Source: an uncultured Pseudomonadota bacterium (lineage in GTDB: Bacteria > Myxococcota_A > UBA796 > GCA-2862545). From it: a stretch of DNA of 53,832 bases. The notes under the pieces were generated by a model. The model did no database searches. It saw only the letters and a list, made by a program, of their open reading frames with translations, and was not told the DNA's origin. The stretch spans positions 1 through 53,832 of the forward strand of contig CAIOSP010000154.1 of the NCBI GenBank assembly GCA_903861005.1. Reading direction: 5' to 3'. Within the stretch, counting starts at the first letter, position 1, and every line of letters starts with the position of its first letter. The position numbers were made by a program, and so were the translations under genes. This document shows positions 7,983-18,684 of this stretch, piece by piece.

Positions 7983-9236
7983 ATGTTCGTCGCCGTCTGG
8001 TTCCTGTCTTCGCTCGCCGCGACGCCTGTGAGCGCGCCCGTCAGCTTGCCCGACGCCGCCGACACCGCGTCGTTCGACGCGCTCCCCGTGGTCGAGGGCC
8101 CCGCGCCGGTCGTGAACGGCAAGCCGGTCCCCGCCGATCGCTGGCCGGACGCCGCGTTTGTGTTCGGCAATTCCGGCCAATGCTCCGGCACGCTAATCGC
8201 GCCCAAGTGGGTGGTCACGGCGGCGCATTGCGTCCCGGGCATGAGCTACGTGCTGCTCAACACCAACTCGAACACCATGGCCTACGGCCCCGACAGCCGC
8301 CTGGGCGACGCCGAGCGCATCGAGGTGGTGAGTGAGCACTACCAGCGCTCCAACTCGTACGACGGCTACGACTACGACATCGCGCTGCTCGAGCTCGCCC
8401 GCCCGGCCAAGCTCGCCCAGCCGCGCGTCATCGCGCAGGACTGCGTCCTCGACGACTTCCTCAAGAAGGGCGCCACGGTGGACATCGTCGGCTGGGGCGC
8501 CACCCGCGAGGACGGCAACGGCTACACGGACGTGCTGCTCCAGGGCAAGACCTTCGTGGAGACGCCCGACTGCTCGGCGAACGTCGTGAAGGGCATGTCG
8601 TCGGGCTGCAACCCGTCCATCAACCCCGGTGGGGAGATCGGCGCGGGCGGCAACGGCGTGGACGCCTGCTTCGGCGACTCAGGCGGGCCGCTCTACCTGC
8701 CGACCCCGCGCGGCACGTTCCTGATCGGCGTGACCAGCCGCAGCTATGACGGCGCCAACCCGTCCTACCCGTGCCGTGATGGCGGCATCTATTCGCGCCC
8801 CGACGCCAGCATCGTGTGGATGGAGAAGGTGATCGGCGCGCCGCTGGAGCATCCGCAGTGCGGCGAGCCCCCCGCGCCCTTGGCCGATCCGATCCACGCG
8901 ACGTCGTCGGGCGGCCACTCGTCGATCGACGCGAACGACCCGGACGGCGGCAAGCACACTTACGAGATCGTCGACGGCCCCGCGCACGGCACCGCCACCG
9001 TCGATGCCGACGGCAAGGTCGAGTACACGCCGGGTGCGGACTACGTCGGTGCCGACACGGTCACGGTCCGCGTCACGGACAATGGCACGCCCAAGTACCC
9101 CAAGTCCGCGCCGTCCTCGGCCACGGTCGAGATCCCGATCGACGTCACCGCCTGCGGCTGCAGCACCACCAGCAGCGCCTCGTCCGCCTGGAGCATGGCG
9201 CTCGTCCTCGCGATGCTGCGCCGCCGTCGCGCGTAG
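7983..9236 (+). CDS. Secreted trypsin-like serine protease with MYXO-CTERM tail
   Basis: The 417-residue protein has an N-terminal signal peptide, a chymotrypsin-fold S1 domain with His82 (TAAHC), Asp132 (YDIALLEL) and Ser233 (GDSGGP), then an Ig-like Big/cadherin-type module at about 300-385 (HGTATVDADGKVEYTP). The end is a MYXO-CTERM-type signal: ACGC, a Ser-rich stretch, a hydrophobic helix and RRRRA. In Myxococcota such tails are thought to be cleaved by a rhombosortase-like enzyme, leaving a Cys-anchored surface protein. AAGGGAG stands 6 bases before the ATG. All three catalytic residues are present, so it should be active. Confidence 0.93.
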   Translation: MFVAVWFLSSLAATPVSAPVSLPDAADTASFDALPVVEGPAPVVNGKPVPADRWPDAAFVFGNSGQCSGTLIAPKWVVTAAHCVPGMSYVLLNTNSNTMAYGPDSRLGDAERIEVVSEHYQRSNSYDGYDYDIALLELARPAKLAQPRVIAQDCVLDDFLKKGATVDIVGWGATREDGNGYTDVLLQGKTFVETPDCSANVVKGMSSGCNPSINPGGEIGAGGNGVDACFGDSGGPLYLPTPRGTFLIGVTSRSYDGANPSYPCRDGGIYSRPDASIVWMEKVIGAPLEHPQCGEPPAPLADPIHATSSGGHSSIDANDPDGGKHTYEIVDGPAHGTATVDADGKVEYTPGADYVGADTVTVRVTDNGTPKYPKSAPSSATVEIPIDVTACGCSTTSSASSAWSMALVLAMLRRRRA

Positions 9237-9294
9237 CGCGTCGGGCGCGGCGCGCGTGCCCGTCTGCGCGTCGTGGGGGACGCGCGAGGCTCAA

Positions 9295-9360
9295 AGAGCG
9301 CGCGAGGCGCGAGCGCACGTCTGACGTGAAGCGCGCGCGGCGCGAAGAGCGCGCAAGGCG
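9295..9360. repeat. Degenerate 15-base direct repeat
   Basis: AGAGCGCGCGAGGCG at 9295-9309 recurs as AGAGCGCGCAAGGCG at 9346-9360, 51 bases apart with one mismatch. A partial copy (CGCGCGAGGC) stands at about 9281-9290. Confidence 0.4.
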
Positions 9361-9427
9361 CCATTCGTCGCGCCGCGTCACGTGTTCATCACCGTCGCGC
9401 ACCGTCCGTCGCGGTTCGTCACCACGC

Positions 9428-9455
9428 TTGCCCGTGCGGAGCGTGTGCCTAGATT
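9428..9455 (+). promoter_or_regulatory. Candidate sigma70-like promoter for lon
   Basis: TTGCCC, a 16-base spacer and TAGATT, about 90 bases upstream of the lon start. Both hexamers match the consensus at four positions. The resulting leader would contain the hairpin at 9485-9502. Confidence 0.4.
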
Positions 9456-9484
9456 CTGGGCGTGGCGACGACCGGGCATACTTC

Positions 9485-9502
9485 TCGATCCCTCTGGATC
9501 GA
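9485..9502 (+). repeat. Seven-base-pair hairpin in the lon leader
   Basis: TCGATCC, loop CTCT, GGATCGA: a perfect stem 45 bases before the lon start. It could be an operator or an RNA leader structure; it is not the CIRCE heat-shock element. Confidence 0.4.
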
Positions 9503-9546
9503 AGGGGCGATCCACGCCTGCGGCTCACGGTCGTCCAGAGGTGATC

Positions 9547-11940
9547 ATGTCCGACACCAACCCCTCGTTTGACCTCCCCTCGCCCATCCCCCGCGAGCTA
9601 CCGGTGATGGCCCTCCTCCGTGGTGTGCTCTTTCCTGGATCGGTCGCGTCCTACCATGTGGGCCGCGCCGCCTCTCTGTCTGCGGTCGACGCCGCGCGCG
9701 ATGGCCTGATCCTCGTCGTGCCGCAGATCGACGCGACGCGCGAGCCGTCGCCGTCGGACCTCCTCGGCATCGGCACCTTGGCGCGGGTGCTCCGCGATGA
9801 GCGCCGCAACGGCGGTCGCCAGGTCGTCGTGCAGGGGCTCGCCCGCGTACACGTCGACGCGATCCCCAGCGGGTCTCCGCACTTCGTCGCCCATTTCACG
9901 CCGATCGTCGAGGTCTGGTCCGACGCCCCCGATGCGGTCGCCGCGCGTGAGGTGTTCATCGAGACCGTGAAGGAGACCAGTGAGGCGCTCGGCGAGCAGG
10001 GCCGCGCCCGCGCGCTGATCGGCGCGCTCGGGGATCGGCCCATCCTGGTCGACGCCGTGGCCGCCGCGCTCGAGCTGACCGAACAGGAGCAGCGCAACCT
10101 GCTGTTCACCACCGACTCACTCGCCCGCGCCGAGCGCGTGCTCGAGTTCGTGCACCGCGCACGCGACGTGATCGACGCCAAGAGCAAGCTCAAGGATCGC
10201 CTGCAGTCCGACACGCGCGGCAAGCAGCGCGAGATGTTCCTGCGTCAGCAGCTCGACGCGATCAAGAAGGAGCTCGGCGAGTCGGGCGACGACGATCTAA
10301 ACGTGCTTCGGGCGCGTCTAAGCGAGCGCGAGCTTCCGCCCGAGGCCCGCGAGGCCGTGGACAAGGAGCTGTCGCGCCTGGACCGCATCTCCGAGCAGTC
10401 GCCGGAGCGCGGCGCGTCGGTCGACTGGCTCACGCGCCTGGCCGACCTGCCGTGGGGCACCTACAGCGCCACGGACCTCGACTTCGACAAGCTCGAGGCC
10501 ACGCTCGACGACTCTCACTTTGGGCTGGTCGACGTGAAGCGTCAGGTGCTGGAGCACCTGTCGGTCCGTAAGCTGGCGGGCTCCGGTCGCGCCGACGTGC
10601 TCTTGCTCGTCGGCCCCCCCGGCGTCGGCAAGACCAGCATCGGCACGGCGATCGCCGAGGCCACCGGCCGCAAGCTGGTGCGCGTGGCGCTCGGCGGCGT
10701 GCGTGACGAGGCCGAGCTGCGCGGTCACCGTCGCACGTACATCGGGTCGCGGCCGGGCCGAATCATCGAGGGCTTCCGCCGCGCGGGCACCGCTGACCCG
10801 GTCGTGCTGCTCGACGAGATCGACAAGCTCAACCGTGGCGTCCTGGGTGACCCTGCTGCGGCGCTGCTCGAGATCCTGGATCCCGAGCAGAACCACACCT
10901 TCGTCGACCACTACCTTGAGGTCCCCTTCGACCTGTCGCGAGCGCTGTTCATCGCTACCGCGAACGACCTGTCGGAGATCCCCGCGGCGCTCCGCGACCG
11001 CATGGAGGTGATCGAGATCGCCGGGTACACGCCCGCCGAGAAGCGCACGATCGCGCGTCGTCACCTGCTGTCGAAGGCCGCGGAGAACGCGGGCATCTCC
11101 ACCGCCGACGTCGAGGTGGAGGACAAGGCGATCGAGTCGATCATCGACGGGTGGACACGGGAGGCCGGCGTGCGCCAGCTGCAGCGCGAGCTGGGTCGTC
11201 TGTACCGCGCCGCGGCGGTCGAGAAGGCGCGCGGTCGGCTCAACGAGCCGCTGCACATCGGCGAGGCAGACCTGACGCGCTTCCTCAAGCGTCGTCCGTT
11301 CCGCGAGCACGCCCACGTCGCACCCTCGCGGCCGGGCATCGCGGTCGGACTCGCCTGGACCCCGGTGGGCGGCGACGTGCTGCACGTCGAGGCCTCCACG
11401 CTCCCTGGCCGCGGCGCGCTCGTGCTCACCGGTCAGCTCGGCGACGTCATGAAGGAGTCCGCCCGCGCGGCGCTCACCTACGTGCTGTCGCACCGCGAGC
11501 TGCTCGGCGGGGCCGCCGACCTGGGCGACCGTGACGTGCACATCCACGTCCCGGCGGGTGGCATCCCCAAGGACGGACCGTCCGCGGGCGTGACCATGTT
11601 CACCGCGCTGGCCTCGCTTCTGTCGAACCGCGCCGTGCGCGCCGACACCGCGATGACCGGTGAGGCCACGCTCTCGGGCCGCGTGCTGCCGGTCGGCGGC
11701 ATCAAGTCCAAGGTGCTCGCCGCCGATCGCCTGGGCCTGACGCGCATCCTGCTCCCCAAGGGCAACGCGTCGGATTTGGAGGAGCTGCCGCAGGACGTCC
11801 GTGACCGCGTCGAGTTCATCCTCGTCGATCACATGGACGAGGTGCTCCGCGAGGCGCTGGTCGATCTGGTCGATCTGGTCGACGACCCGATCGTCACCCA
11901 GGTCGTGGCGCCGACGGCCACGGTCGTGCTCGACAGCTGA
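9547..11940 (+). CDS. lon: ATP-dependent Lon protease
   Basis: The 797-residue protein has all Lon domains: an N-terminal substrate-binding domain (about 1-210), a coiled helical region (to 310), an AAA+ module with Walker A GPPGVGKT at 356-363 and Walker B VVLLDEID, and a C-terminal protease with the dyad Ser679 (PKDGPSAG) and Lys722 ([10 protein letters not shown]). It degrades misfolded and regulatory proteins in the cytoplasm. The start at 9547 follows AGAGG by 5 bases; a longer in-frame form from 9382 would add 55 residues of non-Lon sequence. The C terminus carries an extra acidic [10 protein letters not shown] stretch. Myxobacteria often have two Lon proteins; whether this one is the heat-inducible or the developmental type cannot be told. 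Confidence 0.97.
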   Translation: MSDTNPSFDLPSPIPRELPVMALLRGVLFPGSVASYHVGRAASLSAVDAARDGLILVVPQIDATREPSPSDLLGIGTLARVLRDERRNGGRQVVVQGLARVHVDAIPSGSPHFVAHFTPIVEVWSDAPDAVAAREVFIETVKETSEALGEQGRARALIGALGDRPILVDAVAAALELTEQEQRNLLFTTDSLARAERVLEFVHRARDVIDAKSKLKDRLQSDTRGKQREMFLRQQLDAIKKELGESGDDDLNVLRARLSERELPPEAREAVDKELSRLDRISEQSPERGASVDWLTRLADLPWGTYSATDLDFDKLEATLDDSHFGLVDVKRQVLEHLSVRKLAGSGRADVLLLVGPPGVGKTSIGTAIAEATGRKLVRVALGGVRDEAELRGHRRTYIGSRPGRIIEGFRRAGTADPVVLLDEIDKLNRGVLGDPAAALLEILDPEQNHTFVDHYLEVPFDLSRALFIATANDLSEIPAALRDRMEVIEIAGYTPAEKRTIARRHLLSKAAENAGISTADVEVEDKAIESIIDGWTREAGVRQLQRELGRLYRAAAVEKARGRLNEPLHIGEADLTRFLKRRPFREHAHVAPSRPGIAVGLAWTPVGGDVLHVEASTLPGRGALVLTGQLGDVMKESARAALTYVLSHRELLGGAADLGDRDVHIHVPAGGIPKDGPSAGVTMFTALASLLSNRAVRADTAMTGEATLSGRVLPVGGIKSKVLAADRLGLTRILLPKGNASDLEELPQDVRDRVEFILVDHMDEVLREALVDLVDLVDDPIVTQVVAPTATVVLDS

Positions 11941-11942
11941 CC

Positions 11943-11957
11943 GGCGCCCGGGGCGCC
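11943..11957 (+). terminator. Possible terminator hairpin after lon
   Basis: GGCGCC, three-base loop, GGCGCC, immediately after the lon stop. There is no T-tract, so the call is weak. Confidence 0.25.
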
Positions 11958-12012
11958 CACAACACGGGGGCTGTCCGCGGTCGGCGGTCGGCGGGCGGCC
12001 CCTCGTCGCGTC

Positions 12013-13218
12013 CTACTCCTGCTCCCACGCCATGTCCGACGTCCCCGTCAGCCACGCCCGGTCCTCCTCGCGACCGAGCAGGTTGACGCGGATGTGGGCC
12101 AGGGTCCGAGAGTCGACCAGCTCGCGGACGCGCAGGGTGTCCATGTAGCCGCCAGCCGTGCCTGCGCAGTCGTCGAACGGAATCAGGTCGCACATGTTGG
12201 AGAAGCCCCAGTGTCCGGCGCCGTCCAGGCTGCCGAAGGACTTGGGCGCGCCGAGCGCGGCGTAGGTGCCGACAGCCTCCGCCTCGTACGGCATGTCGGA
12301 GTCTCTGGTCCCGCCGAGCACAAGCGGCGTCCGAACGCCCGCCAGTCCGGACCCGTCTGGCGAGAACGCGTACCAGGCGCCGGGCGCCAGCATGACCGTC
12401 ACCGTGGCCCGGACGTCCGGCTTGGCGTAGCGTGCGGCGTCCTCCAGGTTGAAATGCTGGCCCTCGAAGAACGCACACGCGGCGTGGTGCTCGGTGGCGC
12501 ACACCTGCTCGAACCCGGCCCCGTCGATCAGACCGCCGCCCACCGCGAGCGCGGTCCAGGCGCCAAAGCTGTGCCCCACCACGGCGAACGGGTCGGCGTC
12601 GGCCTTCAGCCCGTCGATCACCCCGTCCCGTACAGCGTCTACCGCGTCGGAGATGTCGCGCGGCCGACGGACCGCCACGTCGGCCGTATGGTCGACGTCC
12701 AGGTCCATCAGCGTGCTCCCCTTGTGGTCGGGCGCCACGACGACGAGGCCGTGCGAGGCGAGGAACTCAGTGAGATACGAAGATTGGAAGCGAATTCCGC
12801 CGAAGCCGTGCGAGAACGCGACCAGCGGGTATGGCCCCCCTCGGTCGTCCACGGGCGCGTCGCGGAAGGCGCCGGACTCCAGTTGCAGCACGCCCTCCTG
12901 GTAGGGGTCCGTTGTGTCGTCTGCCGCCGGCGCGGCCGGGTACCAGACCTCCATCACCAGATTACCGAGGTCTGCCCGAGGGATTGTGACGGTAGCGAAG
13001 CCGACGGTGTACGGCCCGACCTCGTCCGGAGTCCGGGTAGCAGGGGGTTCCGGGTTTTGAGAGTCGACCGTGCCGTCAGGGACGACGGGTTCGGTACATG
13101 CACCGCCGAGTCCAGCGAGGAACGACAGCGAAACGCCGAGGCGAATACGGGAACGGCCCGATCTCCGCGAAAAGACTTTCCACAGGCTGCTTCGCCTTGT
13201 AGAGTGCAGCTGCATCAT
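12013..13218 (-). CDS. Lipoprotein alpha/beta-hydrolase, PAF-acetylhydrolase/dienelactone-hydrolase-like
   Basis: The 401-residue protein starts with a basic, then hydrophobic stretch ending GLGGAC, a plausible though non-canonical lipobox with Cys41, followed by a Pro/Asp-rich spacer. The body is an alpha/beta-hydrolase: oxyanion segment FSHGFGG near 135-141, nucleophile elbow GHSFGAW with Ser217, and a late GAGHWGF with the probable catalytic His. The layout resembles plasma-type platelet-activating-factor acetylhydrolases, so an ester of a small acyl chain is a reasonable substrate. AAGGG lies 6 bases before the ATG at 13218; a second ATG follows at once. Divergent from the lamin-tail lipoprotein. 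Confidence 0.82.
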   Translation of the reverse strand: MMQLHSTRRSSLWKVFSRRSGRSRIRLGVSLSFLAGLGGACTEPVVPDGTVDSQNPEPPATRTPDEVGPYTVGFATVTIPRADLGNLVMEVWYPAAPAADDTTDPYQEGVLQLESGAFRDAPVDDRGGPYPLVAFSHGFGGIRFQSSYLTEFLASHGLVVVAPDHKGSTLMDLDVDHTADVAVRRPRDISDAVDAVRDGVIDGLKADADPFAVVGHSFGAWTALAVGGGLIDGAGFEQVCATEHHAACAFFEGQHFNLEDAARYAKPDVRATVTVMLAPGAWYAFSPDGSGLAGVRTPLVLGGTRDSDMPYEAEAVGTYAALGAPKSFGSLDGAGHWGFSNMCDLIPFDDCAGTAGGYMDTLRVRELVDSRTLAHIRVNLLGREEDRAWLTGTSDMAWEQE

Positions 13219-13292
13219 GTCCGGCCCTTACCGGACCCGATCCGATCTCCAAGCATCCTGTCCTCTCTTGTCCTTGCCCATTCGGGGGTTCC

Positions 13293-15821
13293 ATGCGCTT
13301 GAACGGCCTTCGCCTCGTCCCTATCCTCGTTGTCGTCGCCGCTGGGTGCAACAACGGCGGCAAGTCGGACGACACCGACCTCGACACCGACATCACGAAC
13401 GTCGACGACTCCGACACCGTCGACACCGACATCTCGCAGGACACGGATGACTCGGACACTCTCGGCGACACCGACACCGGCCTCGCGCCGCTGACCGTGG
13501 CCGACCTCGGCGTCGGTGACCTGGTCATCACCGAGTTCATGGCCGATCCCCTCGCCTGCGCCGACCCGAACGGCGAGTACGTCGAGGTCTACTACAAGGG
13601 CACCCGCGCGGTGGACCTCAAGGGCCTCGTGCTGACCAACGCCGCCGGCAACACGGTCACCAACCCGAACACCACGATCGTGCAGCCGGAGTCGTACGCC
13701 CTCCTGGTCCGGCAGACCGCCGCCGCCAACTGCTACGGGCTGACCGGCGACTGGACCTACCCGACGCTGTCGATCGTCGAGGGTGGTGACGACATCAAGA
13801 TCAGCTACGGCGCAACCACGTTCGACGAGGTTGACTTCCGCGGTGGAGATTGGCCCGAGCGCATCCCCGGCTACTCGCTCGGCTTCGGGTACGCCCCCGA
13901 CGCCGCGCTCAACGACGACCCCAACACCTGGTGCCCCTCCAGCGAGACGGACCTGCTCGGCGCCACGTCAGACTACGGCCATCCTCGCGAGCCCACGAGC
14001 TGCCGCCTCGAGGGGTCGGACACGGCCGCCACGGAGGCGCCGGTCGACCTGATGCTCACCGAGGTCATGGACTACGGCCCTGACGACGGCATCCGCTACG
14101 TCGAGATCTACAACCCCAACAACACCGCGGTGTCGTTGGACCACTGGCAGATCATCGTCTACAACGACGGCAACCCCACCCGTCACGTCATCCCGCTCAC
14201 CGCGTCGGGCCTCCTCCAGCCCGACCACACCTGGGTCCTCGCGGCGACGTCCATGACCTCGCCGGTGCTCGGCGGCGCCGCCTCCGCCCCGATCGACCCG
14301 CTGCTCGTCAGCGACGGCTGCAGCGCCGATCAGTACGACGTGGCGATCAACGGTGACGGCAACGACGCCATCGTCTTGGCTTACAACGGCTTCGCGGTCG
14401 ACGCCTACGGCGTGCCGGGCACCCAAGACACCACGGGCTGGGAGTACACGGACAAGGTCGCCTACCGCCACGACAACCTACGCTCGCCCAGCGCCGTGTG
14501 GAGCGCCGCTGAGTGGACCGTCGTCGGCACCGGCCATTGGAACGAGGCCTCAATTTGCCGCTTCGACGAGCCCTACGTGCCGCCGGCGACGACGGACACC
14601 GGGGACAGCTTCCATGACTCGACGCCGCTGTTCACCGGCGACACGTTCGACACGTCCTCGCCGGGCGACACCGACCTCCCCATCGTCTACGACTCGCTGA
14701 CCACGCTCTCCCCCGGCGAGCTGATCATCAACGAGGTCATGATCGCCCCGACCTGCGGCGACGAGAGCCAGTACATCGAGGTCACGCTGCTCGCGAACCA
14801 CAACGTCTCGCTCAACGGGCTCACCCTCCTGATCGACGCGTCCAGCTTCACGTTCAGCGACCTGATCGGCCTCCGCCCCGGGGAGAGCACGCTCCTGTGG
14901 CGCACGCCCAACGCGCAGCCCTTCGCCAACTGCTACTTCGGCGCCCTGACTGACGGGCTGAAGTACAGCGGCCTCAACATCCTTCACTCCGGCAGCCTGA
15001 TCAAGATCAAGAGCGGCGCTGTCATCCTGGACTCGGTCAACACAACCGGCCTGACCGACACCATGGGCGTGTCCTGGCAGTTCAATCCTGACTTCATCGA
15101 CGCCAACCTCACGATCGACCCGCCCGGCACGGTGAACAACGACATCGTCAACTGGTGCCTGTCGGCCGACCCGATCGCCGGCACCAACGACCTCGGCACC
15201 CCGCTCGCGTCCAACAGCTGCGCGCCCATCGTCATCGACACCGACCTGCCGCCGGACACCGACGTCGTCCCGGACACGGACGTGCCGCCTCCGCCGAAGA
15301 ACGTCACCGACCTCGTGGTGGGCGACCTCGTCATCACCGAGTTCATGGTCGATCCGTCCGCGCCGTGCGCCGACGAGAACGGTGAGTACATCGAAGTGCT
15401 GAACCACTCGGCGTTCCAGGTCGACCTGCAGGGTCTGGTCGTCGCTTCGGGCTCGGGCTCGGGCACCATCGGCTCGTCGCTCGTCCTCAACTCGGGCGGC
15501 TACGCCATGCTGCGCCGCACCCCTGCGGCCACCCAGTGCTTCGGCAACGGCTCGGCCGTCCCCACGGCGAACTACCCGGCGACCGTCGCGCTCGCGCAGG
15601 CTGGCGACTTCGTCAGCATCGGCAACGGCCTGACCACGCTCGACCTCGTCGACTTCACCGGCTGGAGCCCCATCTCCTTCACCGGTGAGGCGTGGAGCCT
15701 CGCGCTGGGCAATGTCACGCCGACCAGCAACGACACGCAGGCCAACTGGTGCCACTCGGGTACGACCATCGGCTCGGGCAACCAGGGCTCGCCGGGCCTG
15801 CAGCTCTACTGCACGCCGTAG
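13293..15821 (+). CDS. Lipoprotein with four lamin-tail-domain repeats
   Basis: The 842-residue protein has a lipoprotein signal ending VVAAGC (Cys19), an Asp-Thr-rich linker at about 25-62, then four lamin-tail (LTD) Ig-like modules. They open with DLVITEFMADP (near 75), DLMLTEVMDYG (near 252), ELIINEVMIAP (near 475) and DLVITEFMVDP (near 677). Modules one, three and four close with a recurring Trp-Cys ... Gly-x-Pro ... Cys pattern (WCPSSETD, WCLSADPI, WCHSGTTI). Asp/Thr-rich linkers near 435 and 650 separate the modules. Bacterial LTD proteins are cell-surface or secreted; carbohydrate or nuclease association is known for some. The acyl-CoA dehydrogenase gene starts 6 bases after the stop. 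Confidence 0.88.
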   Translation: MRLNGLRLVPILVVVAAGCNNGGKSDDTDLDTDITNVDDSDTVDTDISQDTDDSDTLGDTDTGLAPLTVADLGVGDLVITEFMADPLACADPNGEYVEVYYKGTRAVDLKGLVLTNAAGNTVTNPNTTIVQPESYALLVRQTAAANCYGLTGDWTYPTLSIVEGGDDIKISYGATTFDEVDFRGGDWPERIPGYSLGFGYAPDAALNDDPNTWCPSSETDLLGATSDYGHPREPTSCRLEGSDTAATEAPVDLMLTEVMDYGPDDGIRYVEIYNPNNTAVSLDHWQIIVYNDGNPTRHVIPLTASGLLQPDHTWVLAATSMTSPVLGGAASAPIDPLLVSDGCSADQYDVAINGDGNDAIVLAYNGFAVDAYGVPGTQDTTGWEYTDKVAYRHDNLRSPSAVWSAAEWTVVGTGHWNEASICRFDEPYVPPATTDTGDSFHDSTPLFTGDTFDTSSPGDTDLPIVYDSLTTLSPGELIINEVMIAPTCGDESQYIEVTLLANHNVSLNGLTLLIDASSFTFSDLIGLRPGESTLLWRTPNAQPFANCYFGALTDGLKYSGLNILHSGSLIKIKSGAVILDSVNTTGLTDTMGVSWQFNPDFIDANLTIDPPGTVNNDIVNWCLSADPIAGTNDLGTPLASNSCAPIVIDTDLPPDTDVVPDTDVPPPPKNVTDLVVGDLVITEFMVDPSAPCADENGEYIEVLNHSAFQVDLQGLVVASGSGSGTIGSSLVLNSGGYAMLRRTPAATQCFGNGSAVPTANYPATVALAQAGDFVSIGNGLTTLDLVDFTGWSPISFTGEAWSLALGNVTPTSNDTQANWCHSGTTIGSGNQGSPGLQLYCTP

Positions 15822-15827
15822 CCTCCG

Positions 15828-16979
<1,152 letters not shown>

Positions 16980-17016
16980 TTGGCGGCGCGGTGCGCGCAC
17001 GTGGAGCGACCCAGCC

Positions 17017-18675
17017 TTGAGTGAGCCCCAGGATCCACGCCCGTCGGCGACGTCGCTGCGCGACGGGGACAAGGTCGGCGCCTACGTGCTGGAGCGCCGG
17101 GTCGGCGGCGGCACGTTCGCGGATGTGTGGCTCGGTCGCCACGCCGTCTTGCGCAGCCGCCACGCCATCAAGCTCCTCGACCCTCAGTGGGTCGCGCACC
17201 CCATGATGCGCGAGCGCTTCCTGTCCGAGGGGCGCATCCTCGCGCAGCTTCGGCACCCCGCGCTGGTCGCCGTGACCGACGTCCTGGACGTCCCGCCCGA
17301 CCGCATCGGGCTGGTCATGGAGTTCGTCGAGGGAGGCACGCTCGCCGATCGGATCGCGCGCGGCGCGCTGCCGCTGCCGCTCGCCCTGGCGCTCGCCACC
17401 GACGTGCTCGACGGCATGCAGCACGCGCACGAGGCTGGCGTCATCCACCGCGACCTCAAGCCCGAGAACATCCTGATCGTCGACCGCACGGATCGCGCGC
17501 ACGCGATCGTCGTGGACTTTGGGATCGCCAAGGTGGTCGCTGGCGCCGAGGTCGACGCGTCCCTGTCGGTCGGCACCCGCGCGCAGACCCGCATGGGCAC
17601 ACCCCGCTACATGAGCCCGGAGCAGATCGAGTCGAGCCACGCGGTCGATCCGCGCAGCGACGTGTTCTCGATCGGGGCCATCCTCTACGAGATGCTGCTC
17701 GGCCGCGTCGCGTTCCCCGGCGAGACCGCGACCGACGTGATGTACCACGTGACCCGCGGCAACATGAACCCCGCGCCTGAGCTGTCCGCGCCGCTGCGCG
17801 CGGTGGTCGAGCGCGCGCTGGCCGTGTCGCCCGCGGCCCGGTTCGAGAGCGCCGCCGCCTTACGCGACGCGCTCGCCGCCGTCGAGAAGGACGCCGTGCT
17901 CGCGCCGCCGCCGGTGGTGGCCGCGAGCACCGCCGTCCCCACCACACGCCCAGGCACCGAGCCGACGTTCACGTCGCGCCAGGACCCGACCATGGCCACG
18001 CCGGGCACGGCTCTTCCCGCCTCCGCGCCTCCCGACCCGCCGCGCTCCCGCCCCACCAGCCTGGCTTGGATCTTGATCCCCCTCGGCTTGGCAGGCCTCG
18101 TCGGGGCCGCCGGGCTCGCGTTGGGGCTGTCCTTCCTTCGCAGCGAGATCGGCGCCGACGGCGGCACCCCGCTGTCGCGCGACGAGATCGTGCCGATCGC
18201 GCCGACGCCGACTCCGGTCGCGCCGGTGGTCGCGCCGCCCCAGACCACGACGGCGACGACGCCCGCTCCGGCTGACCCCGCCGCGGCGCCGTCGTCGCAC
18301 GAGCCCGCCCCGACGCCCGACAGGCTGCCGGCCCCTGGCACGCCGTCCGCCGCCACGACTCACGGGGCCGCGCTCACGCCTGCGCACGCCCCCAACGCCC
18401 CCACGGCGCGCGCCAAGCCGGGCCCAACCGACGCCCAGCGCATCGACGGCGCCTGGGCCAAGTCCCGCGGCGCGGCCACCACCTGCACCCGCGGCGCCAA
18501 GACCGTGTGGAAGCTCTCGGTCGGGTTCGCGGCCAGCGGCGAGCCCACCAAGGTCGCCGCCAACGCCAGCCCGCGTGACGCCACGGTCGCCACCTGCCTG
18601 GAGGGCGTCGGCCGTAAGCTGCGCGCGGGCAAGCTCGACGACGCGGGAACGCGGGTCTTCACGCTCGCCCCCTGA
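17017..18675 (+). CDS. Membrane-spanning Ser/Thr protein kinase with C-terminal extracytoplasmic domain
   Basis: The 552-residue protein has a complete Hanks-type kinase domain (about 20-290): glycine loop VGGGTFADVW, Lys52, HRDLKPEN at 144-151, DFG at 167-169 and an MSPEQ in place of APE. A long Pro/Ala/Thr linker surrounds one membrane helix near 350-375. The last 75 residues, with two Cys, resemble the AgmX/PglI- or TonB-C-like ends seen on myxobacterial proteins. The start is TTG at 17017, 9-10 bases after GTGGAG; the nearby GTG at 17021 is out of frame. The nitroreductase gene follows 9 bases later. The sensed signal is unknown. Confidence 0.93.
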   Translation: MSEPQDPRPSATSLRDGDKVGAYVLERRVGGGTFADVWLGRHAVLRSRHAIKLLDPQWVAHPMMRERFLSEGRILAQLRHPALVAVTDVLDVPPDRIGLVMEFVEGGTLADRIARGALPLPLALALATDVLDGMQHAHEAGVIHRDLKPENILIVDRTDRAHAIVVDFGIAKVVAGAEVDASLSVGTRAQTRMGTPRYMSPEQIESSHAVDPRSDVFSIGAILYEMLLGRVAFPGETATDVMYHVTRGNMNPAPELSAPLRAVVERALAVSPAARFESAAALRDALAAVEKDAVLAPPPVVAASTAVPTTRPGTEPTFTSRQDPTMATPGTALPASAPPDPPRSRPTSLAWILIPLGLAGLVGAAGLALGLSFLRSEIGADGGTPLSRDEIVPIAPTPTPVAPVVAPPQTTTATTPAPADPAAAPSSHEPAPTPDRLPAPGTPSAATTHGAALTPAHAPNAPTARAKPGPTDAQRIDGAWAKSRGAATTCTRGAKTVWKLSVGFAASGEPTKVAANASPRDATVATCLEGVGRKLRAGKLDDAGTRVFTLAP

Positions 18676-18684
18676 GGTCCCGAC

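Larger units (their letters stand above)
9237..9546. other. 310-base intergenic region upstream of lon
   Basis: No credible gene. The first half is a Cys-Gly-rich low-complexity stretch with degenerate repeats; the second half holds a candidate promoter (9428-9455) and a small hairpin (9485-9502). Arg-rich open frames on both strands here are by-products of base composition. Confidence 0.6.

Noticed and set aside
13370-13485. Short regular repeats of GACACCGAC type considered as a CRISPR or satellite
   Set aside because: They encode the Asp-Thr linker of the lipoprotein in frame, have no constant spacers and vary in unit length.
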